A stretch of DNA of 64,000 nt from NCBI RefSeq assembly GCF_004339545.1, contig NZ_SMGD01000013.1:186001-250000 (forward strand), read 5' to 3'. The notes beneath the pieces were generated by a model, which searched no databases, was not told the origin of the DNA, and worked only from the letters and a program-made list of their open reading frames with translations. Each line of letters begins with the position of its first letter. Position 1 is the stretch's first letter. The position numbers and the translations under genes were made by a program. This document shows positions 18,896 through 27,723 of this stretch, piece by piece. This DNA is from Celerinatantimonas diazotrophica. GTDB lineage: Bacteria; Pseudomonadota; Gammaproteobacteria; Enterobacterales; Celerinatantimonadaceae.

Positions 18896-19365
18896 TTGTC
18901 CATTGTCTATCCTCTCAAAGGCGCCTCGCATTAGCGAATGATAGCCGCAATTGTGTTAGACAGCGCTCTCAGCTTCAGCTACAAAATTAAAACACGCTAC
19001 GCCATATCTTCTTTGTGTAAGCCTGCGTTACATCGGGAATTTTAACTCTTTCGTGCAAATGAAGTTTATCAATCACTTCCCTGTCTGGTTCACCCTATGA
19101 GTCCCAACTTATAGCCGTATGATTTTACAGATGATGACTCATGATATGATGACAACTTTGAGTGATGCTGGGCGTTTGATTTTAAAATTTCCCGCTTTGC
19201 AACAAGAAGATCAGCAAAAAACTAGCAGCACTGAAGCGGTGTTGCACTTCGCGGGAGGCGTTTCTTATAAACCTAACAAGGTTCGTCTTGCGCTATCGCT
19301 CGCTGACCAGATCTATTTGTCGGAAGCTGCTATTTAGTAACATACTAAATAGCAGCGGTCGTATT
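18896..19365. other. 470-bp gap with possible gene remnants
   Basis: A minus-strand stretch (about 18983-19095) reads EVIDKLHLHERVKIPDVTQ...TKKIWRSVF before a stop and a 72-codon plus-strand frame (19119-19337) ends in the dps hairpin. I recognise neither; they may be decayed gene ends. Confidence 0.35.
19326..19356 (-). terminator. Strong hairpin downstream of dps
   Basis: A perfect 13-bp stem (GCTGCTATTTAGT / ACTAAATAGCAGC) with a 5-base loop begins 10 bp after the dps stop codon. No T-run follows on either strand, so it may protect or terminate the transcript. Confidence 0.5.
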
Positions 19366-19842
19366 TTATTCTAATAAACTACGCAACATCCACGCGGTTT
19401 TTTCATGCAATTGAATACGTTGAGTCAAAAGATCAGCGGTTGCTTCATCATTAGCTTTGTTGACCGCATCATAAAGCGAACGAGCAGTTCTAACAACAGC
19501 TTCTTGACCAATCACTAAATTTTGAATCATTTCTTCGGCTTTTGGTACTGACTTATCTTCTTCAATCACGGTTAAACTTGCAAATTCATGATAAGTCCCC
19601 GGTGCAAAAACCCCTAATGCGCGGATACGTTCAGCAATCAAATCAACCGCTAATGCCAGTTCATTGTATTGGGTTTCAAACATAAGATGTAATGTATTAA
19701 ACATCGGTCCAGTAACATTCCAGTGATAATAGTGCGTTTTTACATAAAGCGTATAAGAATCAGCTAGAAGACGAGACAATCCTGAAGCAATTTCAACACG
19801 ATCTTTTTCATCAATACCAATATTTATCTGTGGTGAGTTCAT
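19366..19842 (-). CDS. dps: Dps-family ferritin-like DNA-protecting protein
   Basis: Dodecameric iron-storing, DNA-protecting protein, 158 residues from the chosen ATG. The intersubunit ferroxidase ligands are visible: His residues in [11 protein letters not shown] and the acidic residues of [26 protein letters not shown], the Dps signature. The start at 19842 (MNSPQINIG) is preceded by GGAGAAAGTGCT; an upstream in-frame ATG at 19926 would add 28 basic residues of no recognised function. It would oxidise Fe(II) with hydrogen peroxide, lowering Fenton damage. Confidence 0.93.
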   Translation of the reverse strand: MNSPQINIGIDEKDRVEIASGLSRLLADSYTLYVKTHYYHWNVTGPMFNTLHLMFETQYNELALAVDLIAERIRALGVFAPGTYHEFASLTVIEEDKSVPKAEEMIQNLVIGQEAVVRTARSLYDAVNKANDEATADLLTQRIQLHEKTAWMLRSLLE

Positions 19843-20414
19843 AGCACTTTCTCCTTCAATAGAAATACAAACCTGTATCCTTTTATAAATGAATTCTTTT
19901 TTAAAATCAGATCTTTTCCTTAGCATTCATTGATATTGGTCAGAGATACAGTATTTAATTTTAATGGTATCACTTTTTTCACTCATTTATTGATATTTAA
20001 CACATAGTTAGGTTCTACACTAAAAGCGCCTATAAAACTGTGCTGCCTTGAATGTTTATGAGTTAATTTATAGAAAATCAAATCCACCATTGGATGCTCC
20101 CAACAATAGGGTAATGTGCTCGATTGGAGCTATGGACACATCCCTGTTGTGAAGCATATCCTAGATATGCCAAATAGATTAGGCAATAACCGGACCTTCC
20201 GATAAGAGCTATACAAAAAATCAAGTCGTGATCAGACTATCATTTTTAAGTCAATGAACCATCAAAAGTGATAAACAGCCCATAAAAACATAATGTTCAC
20301 AACAAACAACATATGAAATAAAAATTCCATTTGGTATGTTAAAGTCATCCCCCCAAAACATCATGCTCGGGGTTATGATTCATGTCGGTAAGAGAAACCG
20401 AAATAGGAGCCTTT
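19843..20414. other. 572-bp gap between dps and iolG
   Basis: Divergent promoter region for dps and the inositol locus. Only the IolR-like site at 20314-20329 can be pointed to. Confidence 0.45.
20314..20329. promoter_or_regulatory. IolR-like operator upstream of iolG
   Basis: TGAAATAAAAATTCCA fits TGAAA-N6-TTCCA, close to the GGAA-N6-TTCC pattern described for an RpiR-type IolR in rhizobia. Similar sites precede iolA and iolT. It lies 85 bp before the iolG start. Confidence 0.45.
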
Positions 20415-21404
20415 ATGTATAACATTGCACTATTTGGCGCTGGCCGAATTGGCCAGGTTCATGCTGTCAATATTGCTAATCACCCACAAAGCAGCCTTTA
20501 CTCAGTCATCGACCCTTACCAAAAGGGAGCACAAGCCCTTGCGACGCAATATGGCGCAAAAATCCAAACAACTGAAGAAGCAATGGCTGATCCGGATGTT
20601 CACGCTGTTTTAATCGCCTCGGCAACCGATACGCATGCTGATTTAATCGAACAGGCTGCTCTTGCTAAAAAAACAATCTTCTGTGAAAAACCAATTCATT
20701 TAGATATTTCACGAGTCCAGCAATGTATGACCGTCGTCAAAGAAAATAATGTGCCATTACTGGTTGGTTTCAATCGCCGTTACGATCCACAATTTCGCCT
20801 GATACGGGAGCGACTCAGTGCCGGAGCTATAGGTAAAGCTGAATCATTGGTCATTACCTCAAGGGACCCTTCCCCACCCCCCGCTGAATATATCAAAGTG
20901 TCCGGCGGAATGTTCCGGGATATGACCATTCATGATTTCGATATGGCACGGTTTATCATTGGTGAAGACCCAGTTTCTATCTATGCGCAAGGCAGCAATC
21001 TTGTGGATCCGGCCATTGGTCAGGCAGGTGACATCGACACCGCCTTTATCGTGATGAAGTTCCCATCCGGGGCCATGGCGACCATCACAAATAGCCGCCG
21101 ATCAGGTTATGGATATGACCAGCGATTAGAGCTTCACGGCGAAAAAGGCCTACTCAAAGCAGATAATATCCATGAAAACACAGTTGAACTGTGGAGTGAA
21201 GAATCAGGTTGTGTAGGGGCCAAACCAGAGCACTTCTTTCTAGAACGTTATGCTCAAGCGTATCGTTCAGAATGGGACCACTTTATCGATGTCTTGGCAG
21301 GCCACTGCGAGCCCGAATGCAGTGGGTATGATGGCGAATTCGCGCTAAAAATAGCAGACTGCGCACTTGAATCACTAAAAACCGGTCAGGAAGTGACACT
21401 CTAA
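20415..21404 (+). CDS. iolG: myo-Inositol 2-dehydrogenase
   Basis: First step of inositol catabolism: NAD-dependent oxidation of myo-inositol to scyllo-inosose in the cytoplasm. The protein, 329 residues from the chosen ATG, is of the GFO/IDH/MocA family: Rossmann motif ALFGAGRIGQVHA at residues 5-17, the EKP motif (CEKPIHLD), and the catalytic Asp-His region MTIHDFDMARF. The start at 20415 has GGAGCCTTT just upstream; the longer frame from 20382 has none. It is the first gene of the inositol locus and ends at its own terminator. Confidence 0.93.
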   Translation: MYNIALFGAGRIGQVHAVNIANHPQSSLYSVIDPYQKGAQALATQYGAKIQTTEEAMADPDVHAVLIASATDTHADLIEQAALAKKTIFCEKPIHLDISRVQQCMTVVKENNVPLLVGFNRRYDPQFRLIRERLSAGAIGKAESLVITSRDPSPPPAEYIKVSGGMFRDMTIHDFDMARFIIGEDPVSIYAQGSNLVDPAIGQAGDIDTAFIVMKFPSGAMATITNSRRSGYGYDQRLELHGEKGLLKADNIHENTVELWSEESGCVGAKPEHFFLERYAQAYRSEWDHFIDVLAGHCEPECSGYDGEFALKIADCALESLKTGQEVTL

Positions 21405-21424
21405 TCCAGCCCTTCATTTGATAC

Positions 21425-21461
21425 CGATAGGGGATGCTTAGTCATCTCCTATCGCCTCTCT
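21425..21461 (+). terminator. Terminator of iolG
   Basis: CGATAGGGGATG / CATCTCCTATCG form a 12-bp stem with one mismatch and a 6-base loop, followed by CCTCTCTTTTA, 20 bp after the stop. Confidence 0.75.
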
Positions 21462-22436
21462 TTTATGCATTCCCCAAACTGTTAAATGAACAGAACTGCC
21501 GCTTTGAACTGTGTTAAATAGGGGCGGATTCTGCATCGTCTAAATCATAAGCAAAAATGTTTGCGGCATAAAATTTCGAACAGATCACAAAATAGAATTT
21601 TATAATCATATTAGGTTGATAATGAAATAAATATTCCGTATAAATAAAATACAGTTGTTACATCATACACATCACATTTAAGTAGGCACGACAGATAGAT
21701 TTTGAGGTGGCGGACAATGATACGAACAATGCATCACCAAGTTCATATTTCAAAGCAGAAATCCGAATCAATCAGGGGTCTATTAATCCATTATGTGGAC
21801 TCATTTACTAACCATCAAAATTCAGAGTAAATTGATAAGAAGCATTTTTAATATCTATTTAAAAGTTAAGAACTAATAAATAATTTGGAAAACGACTAAA
21901 AAAATTGGAGTAAGCAATGAATAAATAAACAATATTCCATTAACATTGATTAAATATAAAAAACCCACTAAATATCTTATTTATGATATTTACTCTTACT
22001 TGTAAATAAAATAAATAGCTCTATAAAAAAGTTTTAACCAATAAACAAAAATCCATTATTTATCATATAGATATAAAAACCACCCTCCCTGAATTTTATC
22101 AAAAAAAGCTATCTAACCATTTAAAAAATAAATTAAAACCCACTAAAAATTACCTCACAAAGAGTAATATGACCGCCTTCACAGATCCATCTAATAATGT
22201 AATATTCATATTGATCAACCCAATTATTTTACATTAAATTAACAACCAGCTGAATATTAATCCATAATTTTAACCAGCCCGTTAAATAATAAATTTACGA
22301 TTAACATCAGCGAATATGAATAAGATGTTCAATGAAGCCAGTCTCTCATTAAAGACATTAATTTAGTCCATAACAGAGACATGACATAAAAATAATAGCG
22401 AAGACATAAACGTCTTTTCAGGCGGGAGAACAGAAA
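21462..22436. other. 975-bp AT-rich gap before the inositol ABC genes
   Basis: No open frame, RNA or clear operator is visible. The ABC operon promoter must lie near its right end; a loose TGAAT/GTTCA dyad at about 22318 is the only candidate motif. Confidence 0.4.
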
Positions 22437-23390
22437 ATGAAAGGATTAGTGAAGATCATAGCGTTCATCATGACCACCCTAAGCCTCACCGGCTTTCTCT
22501 GGTCTAATGCCCAGGCCACAACAAAAACCCCGACCATTATCATGGTCACCCATGGACAAGCCTCCGATCCGTTCTGGTCCATTGTAAAAAATGGTGCCGT
22601 TCAGGCCGGTAAAGATATGCATGTTAAAGTTCAATACCGGGCTCCAGAGACATTCGATATGGTAGAAATGAGCCATTTAATCGAGTCTGCAATTAATCAA
22701 AATCCGGCGGGAATTATCGTCTCAGACCCAGACCCAGAAGCGTTAGGGCCAGCCATTCGTAAAGCTGTCGCAGCCGGCATTCCTGTCATTTCAATCAACT
22801 CAGGGATGAAAGCTGCTAAGAAATTAGGTATCCGCCTCCATGTCGGACAAGACCCATTCATAGCCGGGAAAGCCGTCGGTGAAAGACTGAAAAAACTTGG
22901 CCGAAAAGATGTCATCTGCGTCAACCAGGAAGTCGGTAACGTTTCACTTGACCAACGTTGTCATGGTGTTGCTGTTGGATTTGGCAAAAAAGTAGAAGTG
23001 CTGCCCACCAACACCGATCCATCTGAAACCGAGTCAAAAATTCGCGCGGTCCTTTCCAGCAAACCAGCAATTGACACGATTGTCGGCCTGAATGCTTCAC
23101 TAGGTGGTGAACCCGCTGTGGCAGCGGTTGATAGCATGGGACTGCAAAATAAAGTGGAAGTCGTCAGTTTTGACCTCTCAGCCGGTTTCTTAAAAGACAT
23201 TGTACAGGGCAAAGCACTCTTTGCCGTCGACCAACAACCGTTTTTACAGGGATATCTGCCAGTCAGTTTTCTGGCTCTAAACTATCGCTATAAAACCTTA
23301 CCAGCTGGCAATGTATTAACAGGCCCGAGTTTCATTACCAAAAAAGATGCAGCACGAGTCATTCAGCTATCCGCTCGAGGTATTCGCTAG
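22437..23390 (+). CDS. Inositol/sugar ABC transporter substrate-binding protein
   Basis: Periplasmic binding protein of 317 residues. Signal peptide at residues 1-27 (IIAFIMTTLSLTGFLWSNAQA, cleavage after AQA). The mature part is a Peripla_BP_4 ribose-type fold: PTIIMVTHGQASDPFWSIV, AGIIVSDPDPEALGPAI, GIPVISINSG, VGQDPFIAGKAVGERL. The last motif resembles IbpA/InoE-type inositol-binding proteins. GGCGGGAGAAC precedes the start. It heads a three-gene importer operon with permease and ATPase downstream, between iolG and iolT, so myo-inositol or a related cyclitol is the probable substrate. Confidence 0.85.
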   Translation: MKGLVKIIAFIMTTLSLTGFLWSNAQATTKTPTIIMVTHGQASDPFWSIVKNGAVQAGKDMHVKVQYRAPETFDMVEMSHLIESAINQNPAGIIVSDPDPEALGPAIRKAVAAGIPVISINSGMKAAKKLGIRLHVGQDPFIAGKAVGERLKKLGRKDVICVNQEVGNVSLDQRCHGVAVGFGKKVEVLPTNTDPSETESKIRAVLSSKPAIDTIVGLNASLGGEPAVAAVDSMGLQNKVEVVSFDLSAGFLKDIVQGKALFAVDQQPFLQGYLPVSFLALNYRYKTLPAGNVLTGPSFITKKDAARVIQLSARGIR

Positions 23391-23460
23391 TCGCATCGTG
23401 TGACTGCTTCTAAAGAAGCAGTCACCATTTGCGAGTTCAGTTGATTGTGGAGTAAACAAC

Positions 23461-24627
23461 ATGAATTCATCAACATCGACCAAGATAGAAAATAAAACTG
23501 AGCCCAATACTCAGGTCAAACAGCGTCCTCCTCAACAACCAGAATCGGATGAACGTTTGAAAAAAGTCTCCTTAATGACCACTCTGATTCGCCGTCCTGA
23601 ACTGGGGGCCATCGCCGGACTCGTTTTAGTTGTCATATTTTTTATCATTTTTGCAAACCCAGCTATGTTCACACTTTCGGGAATCATGAATGTCATGGCC
23701 CCCGCAGCACAACTGGGAATATTAGCCATTGGGGCGGCATTACTGATGATTGGGGGTGAGTTTGACCTATCGCTTGGCTCCATGGTGGCATTTGCTGGGC
23801 TGATCTTCGGCACGGCGCTAGTGGTCCTTCATCTTCCATTAAGTTTAGCGCTATTGGTTACCTTTGCTTGTGCCATTGCCTTTGGCACACTTAACGCACA
23901 AATTGTTCTGCGCACCGGACTCCCTTCTTTTATTGTCACGCTGGCTTTTTTGTTTATCCTGCGTGGACTGACATTAGTCGGTCTTAAAATTGCCAGTGGC
24001 GGCTCAACCCAACTCCGCGGAATCAGAGGAGCAGCCGGCGACAGCTTCCTCACGCACATTTTTTCAGGCAATGCATTTACCGGACTATTTTCATGGGCAG
24101 CCCGTCACGGATGGATCGCAAAGTTCCCGAACGGAACACCGACCGTAACAGGAGTGCCCGTTGAAATACTTTGGTTTATCGGATTGGCCATTGTGGCGAC
24201 GTGGATCTTGCTTCGAACCCAATTTGGTAACTGGATCTTCGCCGCCGGGGGCGATCCCAAAGCCGCCCGAAACTCTGGCGTTCCAGTCAACCGAGTCAAA
24301 ACAATTCTATTTATCACAGTTGCGCTCTGCGCCACCTTAGTCGCCGTCCTCACCGTGATGGATGTCGGGTCAACCGATGCCCGTCGTGGCTTTCAAAAGG
24401 AATTTGAAGCCATTATTGCGGCTGTCATCGGTGGATGTCTGCTAACCGGTGGGTATGGTTCTGCCATCGGAGCTTTCTTCGGCTCCATTATTTTTGGCAT
24501 GGTGATGATCGGGCTCAGTTACACCAATATCGATCAAGACTGGTATCTGGTCTTCTTGGGGGGCATGCTCCTGTTGGCCGTGATCTTCAATAATGTCGTT
24601 CGTAAACGTGTCACAGGAGAACGCTAA
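23461..24627 (+). CDS. Inositol/sugar ABC transporter permease
   Basis: Inner-membrane channel of the importer, 388 residues, of the RbsC/XylH (BPD_transp_2) family. A polar N-terminal tail of about 45 residues ([20 protein letters not shown]) precedes eight to ten helices. Family signatures are [36 protein letters not shown] and [17 protein letters not shown] (the ATPase-contact loop). It follows the binding protein by 70 bp and precedes the ATPase by 1 bp. Strong ribosome-binding site (GTGGAGTAAACAAC) before ATG. Confidence 0.88.
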   Translation: MNSSTSTKIENKTEPNTQVKQRPPQQPESDERLKKVSLMTTLIRRPELGAIAGLVLVVIFFIIFANPAMFTLSGIMNVMAPAAQLGILAIGAALLMIGGEFDLSLGSMVAFAGLIFGTALVVLHLPLSLALLVTFACAIAFGTLNAQIVLRTGLPSFIVTLAFLFILRGLTLVGLKIASGGSTQLRGIRGAAGDSFLTHIFSGNAFTGLFSWAARHGWIAKFPNGTPTVTGVPVEILWFIGLAIVATWILLRTQFGNWIFAAGGDPKAARNSGVPVNRVKTILFITVALCATLVAVLTVMDVGSTDARRGFQKEFEAIIAAVIGGCLLTGGYGSAIGAFFGSIIFGMVMIGLSYTNIDQDWYLVFLGGMLLLAVIFNNVVRKRVTGER

Positions 24628-24628
24628 T

Positions 24629-25432
24629 ATGGCCTCTGCAATTTTTAATGATCCTAAAACACCGTTAGTCGAGATACGTAATCTCATCAAACATTTTGGT
24701 CATGTCATCGCTTTGAACGGCATTGATATAAAAGTCCATGCAGGTGAAGTACTCTGCCTGCTGGGCGATAATGGTGCCGGTAAATCCACCTTAATTAAAA
24801 CACTGTCAGGCGTCCACCAGCCAACCAGCGGTGAATTGTTAGTCCGTGGCAAACCAGTTTCATTTAACAGTCCACGAGATGCGCTTGATGCAGGCATTGC
24901 AACTGTCTATCAAGACTTAGCCATGATTCCACTCATGTCGATCACCCGAAACTTCTTTATGGGCAGAGAGCCGGTCAAAAGCAAATTGGGCTTTAAATAT
25001 ATCGATATAAAACATGCCAATGAAGTCACTCACGATGAAATGAAAAAAATCGGTATCGATATTCGAGATCCTGAACAAGCGGTAGGAACTCTCTCAGGGG
25101 GAGAAAGACAGTGTGTAGCCATCGCCCGTGCAGTCTATTTCGGTGCTCAGGTGCTGATTTTGGATGAACCCACATCGGCTCTCGGCGTTGCTCAAACATC
25201 AATGGTCCTGAAATACATTAATTTGGTTCGAGGTAAAGGATTAGGGGTGATATTTATTACCCATAACGTGCGTCACGCCTATGCAGTGGGGGATCAATTT
25301 ACTATTCTCAATCGGGGCAAAACACTCGGGACTTTTCAGAAATCGGAAATCACAACAGAAGAATTACAAAACCTCATGGCTGGCGGTAAAGAATTACAAG
25401 CCTTGTCAGATGAGCTACAAGGTACCGTCTAA
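24629..25432 (+). CDS. Inositol/sugar ABC transporter ATPase (single NBD)
   Basis: ATP-binding subunit of 267 residues. Walker [10 protein letters not shown] (46-54), Q-loop in YQDLA, signature LSGGERQ, Walker [15 protein letters not shown]-loop TITHN-like FITHN. Unlike RbsA/IatA-type proteins (two NBDs, about 500 residues), this has one NBD, as in FrcA-type systems, and shares the ALGVAQT segment with the fused transporter at 13.8 kb. The start at 24629 has AGGAGAACGCTAAT upstream; the longer frame from 24593 overlaps the permease and is rejected. Confidence 0.88.
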   Translation: MASAIFNDPKTPLVEIRNLIKHFGHVIALNGIDIKVHAGEVLCLLGDNGAGKSTLIKTLSGVHQPTSGELLVRGKPVSFNSPRDALDAGIATVYQDLAMIPLMSITRNFFMGREPVKSKLGFKYIDIKHANEVTHDEMKKIGIDIRDPEQAVGTLSGGERQCVAIARAVYFGAQVLILDEPTSALGVAQTSMVLKYINLVRGKGLGVIFITHNVRHAYAVGDQFTILNRGKTLGTFQKSEITTEELQNLMAGGKELQALSDELQGTV

Positions 25433-25480
25433 AAACACCAGAATACGCAAGCAGACAAATAACACTTGGATAAAACACAG

Positions 25481-25500
25481 AGGCCGCATCTAAGCGGCCT
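25481..25500 (+). terminator. Hairpin after the inositol ABC operon
   Basis: AGGCCGC / GCGGCCT, a perfect 7-bp GC-rich stem with a 6-base loop, 48 bp after the ATPase stop. It also lies 26 bp from the end of convergent iolT and may serve both strands. Confidence 0.55.
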
Positions 25501-25526
25501 TATAAACGCCTTGACCGAAGTTGCGC

Positions 25527-27026
25527 TTATTTTAACTTATTATTCATCATAGGTGATGTTTGTCCTGCAGCTAAAGGGCTTGGCGCCTGTTGGTCTAACC
25601 GTCCCCGCAGATAATGTTCTATCTGTTCTAAGCTTCTAGAGCGTGTTTCTGGAACACAGCGAATCACAAAAATAGCCCCTAAAATACCCACTAAACCAAA
25701 AATGAAGAATGAGTTAGATAATCCGACCGAAGCCAGCATAATCGGGAACAAAAATGAAATAAGGAAATTTACAATCCACATGGCAAAAACAGCAGCCCCC
25801 ATCATAATGCCACGCATCCGGGTTGGGAAAATTTCAGAGAGCAGCAACCAGGTCACCGGAGATAATGCCCCCTGCTGAAACGACAGGAACATCAACATGC
25901 CCAGCAACACCATATAACTGCGCAACACATCAGGCTGACCGTTCACGAATTCAGGCATTACAAAGCTAACGAAGCCAATAAAGAACAGACAACAGGTACA
26001 CCCAATTTGCCCAATCAGGGTCATTGACCGACGCCCGATACGGCCTAACATCCAGATCCCAACAAAAGTCATTAAGACTGAAATCACACCATTAGCAATT
26101 GTTGCAATCAATGCCGCATTGGTACTCATTCCGACACTTTTCAGCATGGTCGGCGCATAATACATAATGGTATTCACGCCCGTAAGCTGCTGGATCATAG
26201 CAACCCCTATGCCGATTCCAAATAGCTTCAATAACCAAGGTGTTACTAAAATATCACGAAAATTAACTTTATTTTCCGCCGACTCTTCCTGCAGCGTTTC
26301 TTCAATTTCTATTAATTCCCATTCAATATCATCTTTGGCCCGCGTTTTTTCCAGCACCTTGCGAGCTTCAGCCATACGTCCTTTCATGGCATACCAACGC
26401 GGGGTATCCGGCATAAACAACATACCAAACCATAAAAGAACAGCCGGAACCGTCGCAACAGCCAACATCCAGCGCCATGTATACTCCCCTCCCCACACTT
26501 CGTTAAACGCAGCATTCGACATATATGCAAGCATCTGTCCTGAAACAATCATCAGCTCTTGTATCGTCACCAGTTGTCCACGCTTATTGGCTGGAGAAAT
26601 TTCCGCAATATAAACAGGAACAGTGGCAGAAGCACCACCAACCGCAACTCCGAGAATCGTTCTGAAGATCACCATCCAGTGAACGTTAGGAGAAAGCGAC
26701 GTTCCGATAGCACCAACGGCAAAAATCACAGCCAGTATAATAATAATCCGCCGTCGCCCCATAGCAGTTGCACAACGCCCCGCAAAAACAGCGCCAAATG
26801 CCGCCCCAAATAATAAAGAACTCGTCACCAGTCCTGTTGTAAACGGAGTAAGGTGGAGATCATTTTGCATAAACAAAAGAGCACCAGATATGACGCCTGT
26901 GTCATATCCAAACAGCAAACCGCCTAAAGTTGCAACGAGTGCAATCACCTTCACAAAAGGTTCAACCTTCGCATCACTGTTTGGACCCGATGCCTTGTTC
27001 ATCGTGATATAGGTTTCGTGACTCAT
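25527..27026 (-). CDS. iolT: MFS sugar/proton symporter, IolT (myo-inositol) type
   Basis: Twelve-helix transporter of 499 residues of the sugar-porter family. Signatures: GGLLFGYDTGVISGALLFM (helix 1), GRRRIIIILAV-type loop 2-3, PVYIAEISPANKRGQLVT (the PESPR-like motif after helix 4), MPDTPRWYAMKGR (helix 6 end), QQLTGVNTIMYYAPTM (helix 7), and VPETRSRSLEQIE at the end. It is a second, proton-driven uptake route beside the ABC importer. An AGGAGTCATC site supports the ATG at 27026. IolR-like and CRP-like sites lie in its upstream region. Confidence 0.9.
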   Translation of the reverse strand: MSHETYITMNKASGPNSDAKVEPFVKVIALVATLGGLLFGYDTGVISGALLFMQNDLHLTPFTTGLVTSSLLFGAAFGAVFAGRCATAMGRRRIIIILAVIFAVGAIGTSLSPNVHWMVIFRTILGVAVGGASATVPVYIAEISPANKRGQLVTIQELMIVSGQMLAYMSNAAFNEVWGGEYTWRWMLAVATVPAVLLWFGMLFMPDTPRWYAMKGRMAEARKVLEKTRAKDDIEWELIEIEETLQEESAENKVNFRDILVTPWLLKLFGIGIGVAMIQQLTGVNTIMYYAPTMLKSVGMSTNAALIATIANGVISVLMTFVGIWMLGRIGRRSMTLIGQIGCTCCLFFIGFVSFVMPEFVNGQPDVLRSYMVLLGMLMFLSFQQGALSPVTWLLLSEIFPTRMRGIMMGAAVFAMWIVNFLISFLFPIMLASVGLSNSFFIFGLVGILGAIFVIRCVPETRSRSLEQIEHYLRGRLDQQAPSPLAAGQTSPMMNNKLK

Positions 27027-27166
27027 GATGACTCCTGAGTGTTATATGAATGACTTACCGATATTGCTATCGCAAATAAACCGCCATCTTTTGCATGACG
27101 GCCAATGCTCATAACTGTAAAATTTGTCAATACAATTTAGACTTAAATTTTCATTTAAATTACAAT

Positions 27167-27182
27167 TGAAATTAAATTTTGA
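27167..27182. promoter_or_regulatory. IolR-like operator upstream of iolT
   Basis: TGAAATTAAATTTTGA fits TGAAA-N6-TTTGA, one base off the dyad found before iolA. It lies 141 bp before the iolT start. Confidence 0.35.
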
Positions 27183-27210
27183 GTTATCGGTCATGCACAC
27201 CCTATAAAAA

Positions 27211-27226
27211 TGAGATTTACATCACG
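27211..27226. promoter_or_regulatory. CRP-like site upstream of iolT
   Basis: TGAGA-N6-TCACG matches 8 of 10 CRP half-site bases, 185 bp before the iolT start. Confidence 0.4.
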
Positions 27227-27484
27227 TTAACTTCGAATTAAAGGGGCAGTAAATGAAATAATTTTGATTATTTCGGAAAATTAATTTCATACATTTTTTA
27301 AACAATTTGTTTACTAACTGGTAAAGAAGCACTCCTGATTACGACTCTCAACACCGTTCGATCGTCGATTTCACACCAACGCAGTTTACCCGCCATCTCC
27401 CTCGCAACCATCGGGGCCATTCACGATAATTGTTTAGGTCATGTAACACGTGTATATGCGTTGCATAAAAATAGAAGCAAAAAG

Positions 27485-27500
27485 CATGAATCAGATCACA
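27485..27500. promoter_or_regulatory. CRP-like site upstream of iolA
   Basis: CATGA-N6-TCACA matches 8 of 10 CRP half-site bases and directly precedes the palindromic IolR-like cluster. Confidence 0.4.
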
Positions 27501-27507
27501 GCGAAAT

Positions 27508-27544
27508 AATATTTCAAATACAAATATTTGAAATATTTTTTTCA
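27508..27544. promoter_or_regulatory. Palindromic IolR-like operator upstream of iolA
   Basis: A perfect 13-bp inverted repeat (AATATTTCAAATA at 27508-27520 and its complement at 27525-27537, spacer CAAA) overlaps a TGAAA-N6-TTTCA dyad at 27529-27544. About 180 bp before iolA. Confidence 0.55.
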
Positions 27545-27723
27545 TTTGGATACATTGATTATCAATCAATATCCGATAACGGACTTGCAGCCTGACCGCA
27601 TAAAAACGAAAAGTAAGTCCCTGCAGATGTTGGTAGAAGGCGATTGCATTTCATCCAGATGAAAAACATCTCCAGCATCAACGTCTCTAGATACTCAGCC
27701 CTGTTATAAAAGAGGAATGAATC

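Larger units (their letters stand above)
27027..27723. other. 697-bp divergent promoter region of iolT and iolA
   Basis: Carries the four sites listed separately. A G+C-richer patch at about 27340-27425 contains a 41-codon minus-strand frame (MAPMVAREMAGKLRWCEIDD...) that I do not recognise; it may be a remnant. Confidence 0.5.

Noticed and set aside
19119-19337. 72-codon frame between qorR and dps
   Set aside because: It ends in the dps hairpin and has no recognised domain or ribosome-binding site; kept only as a remark in the gap entry.
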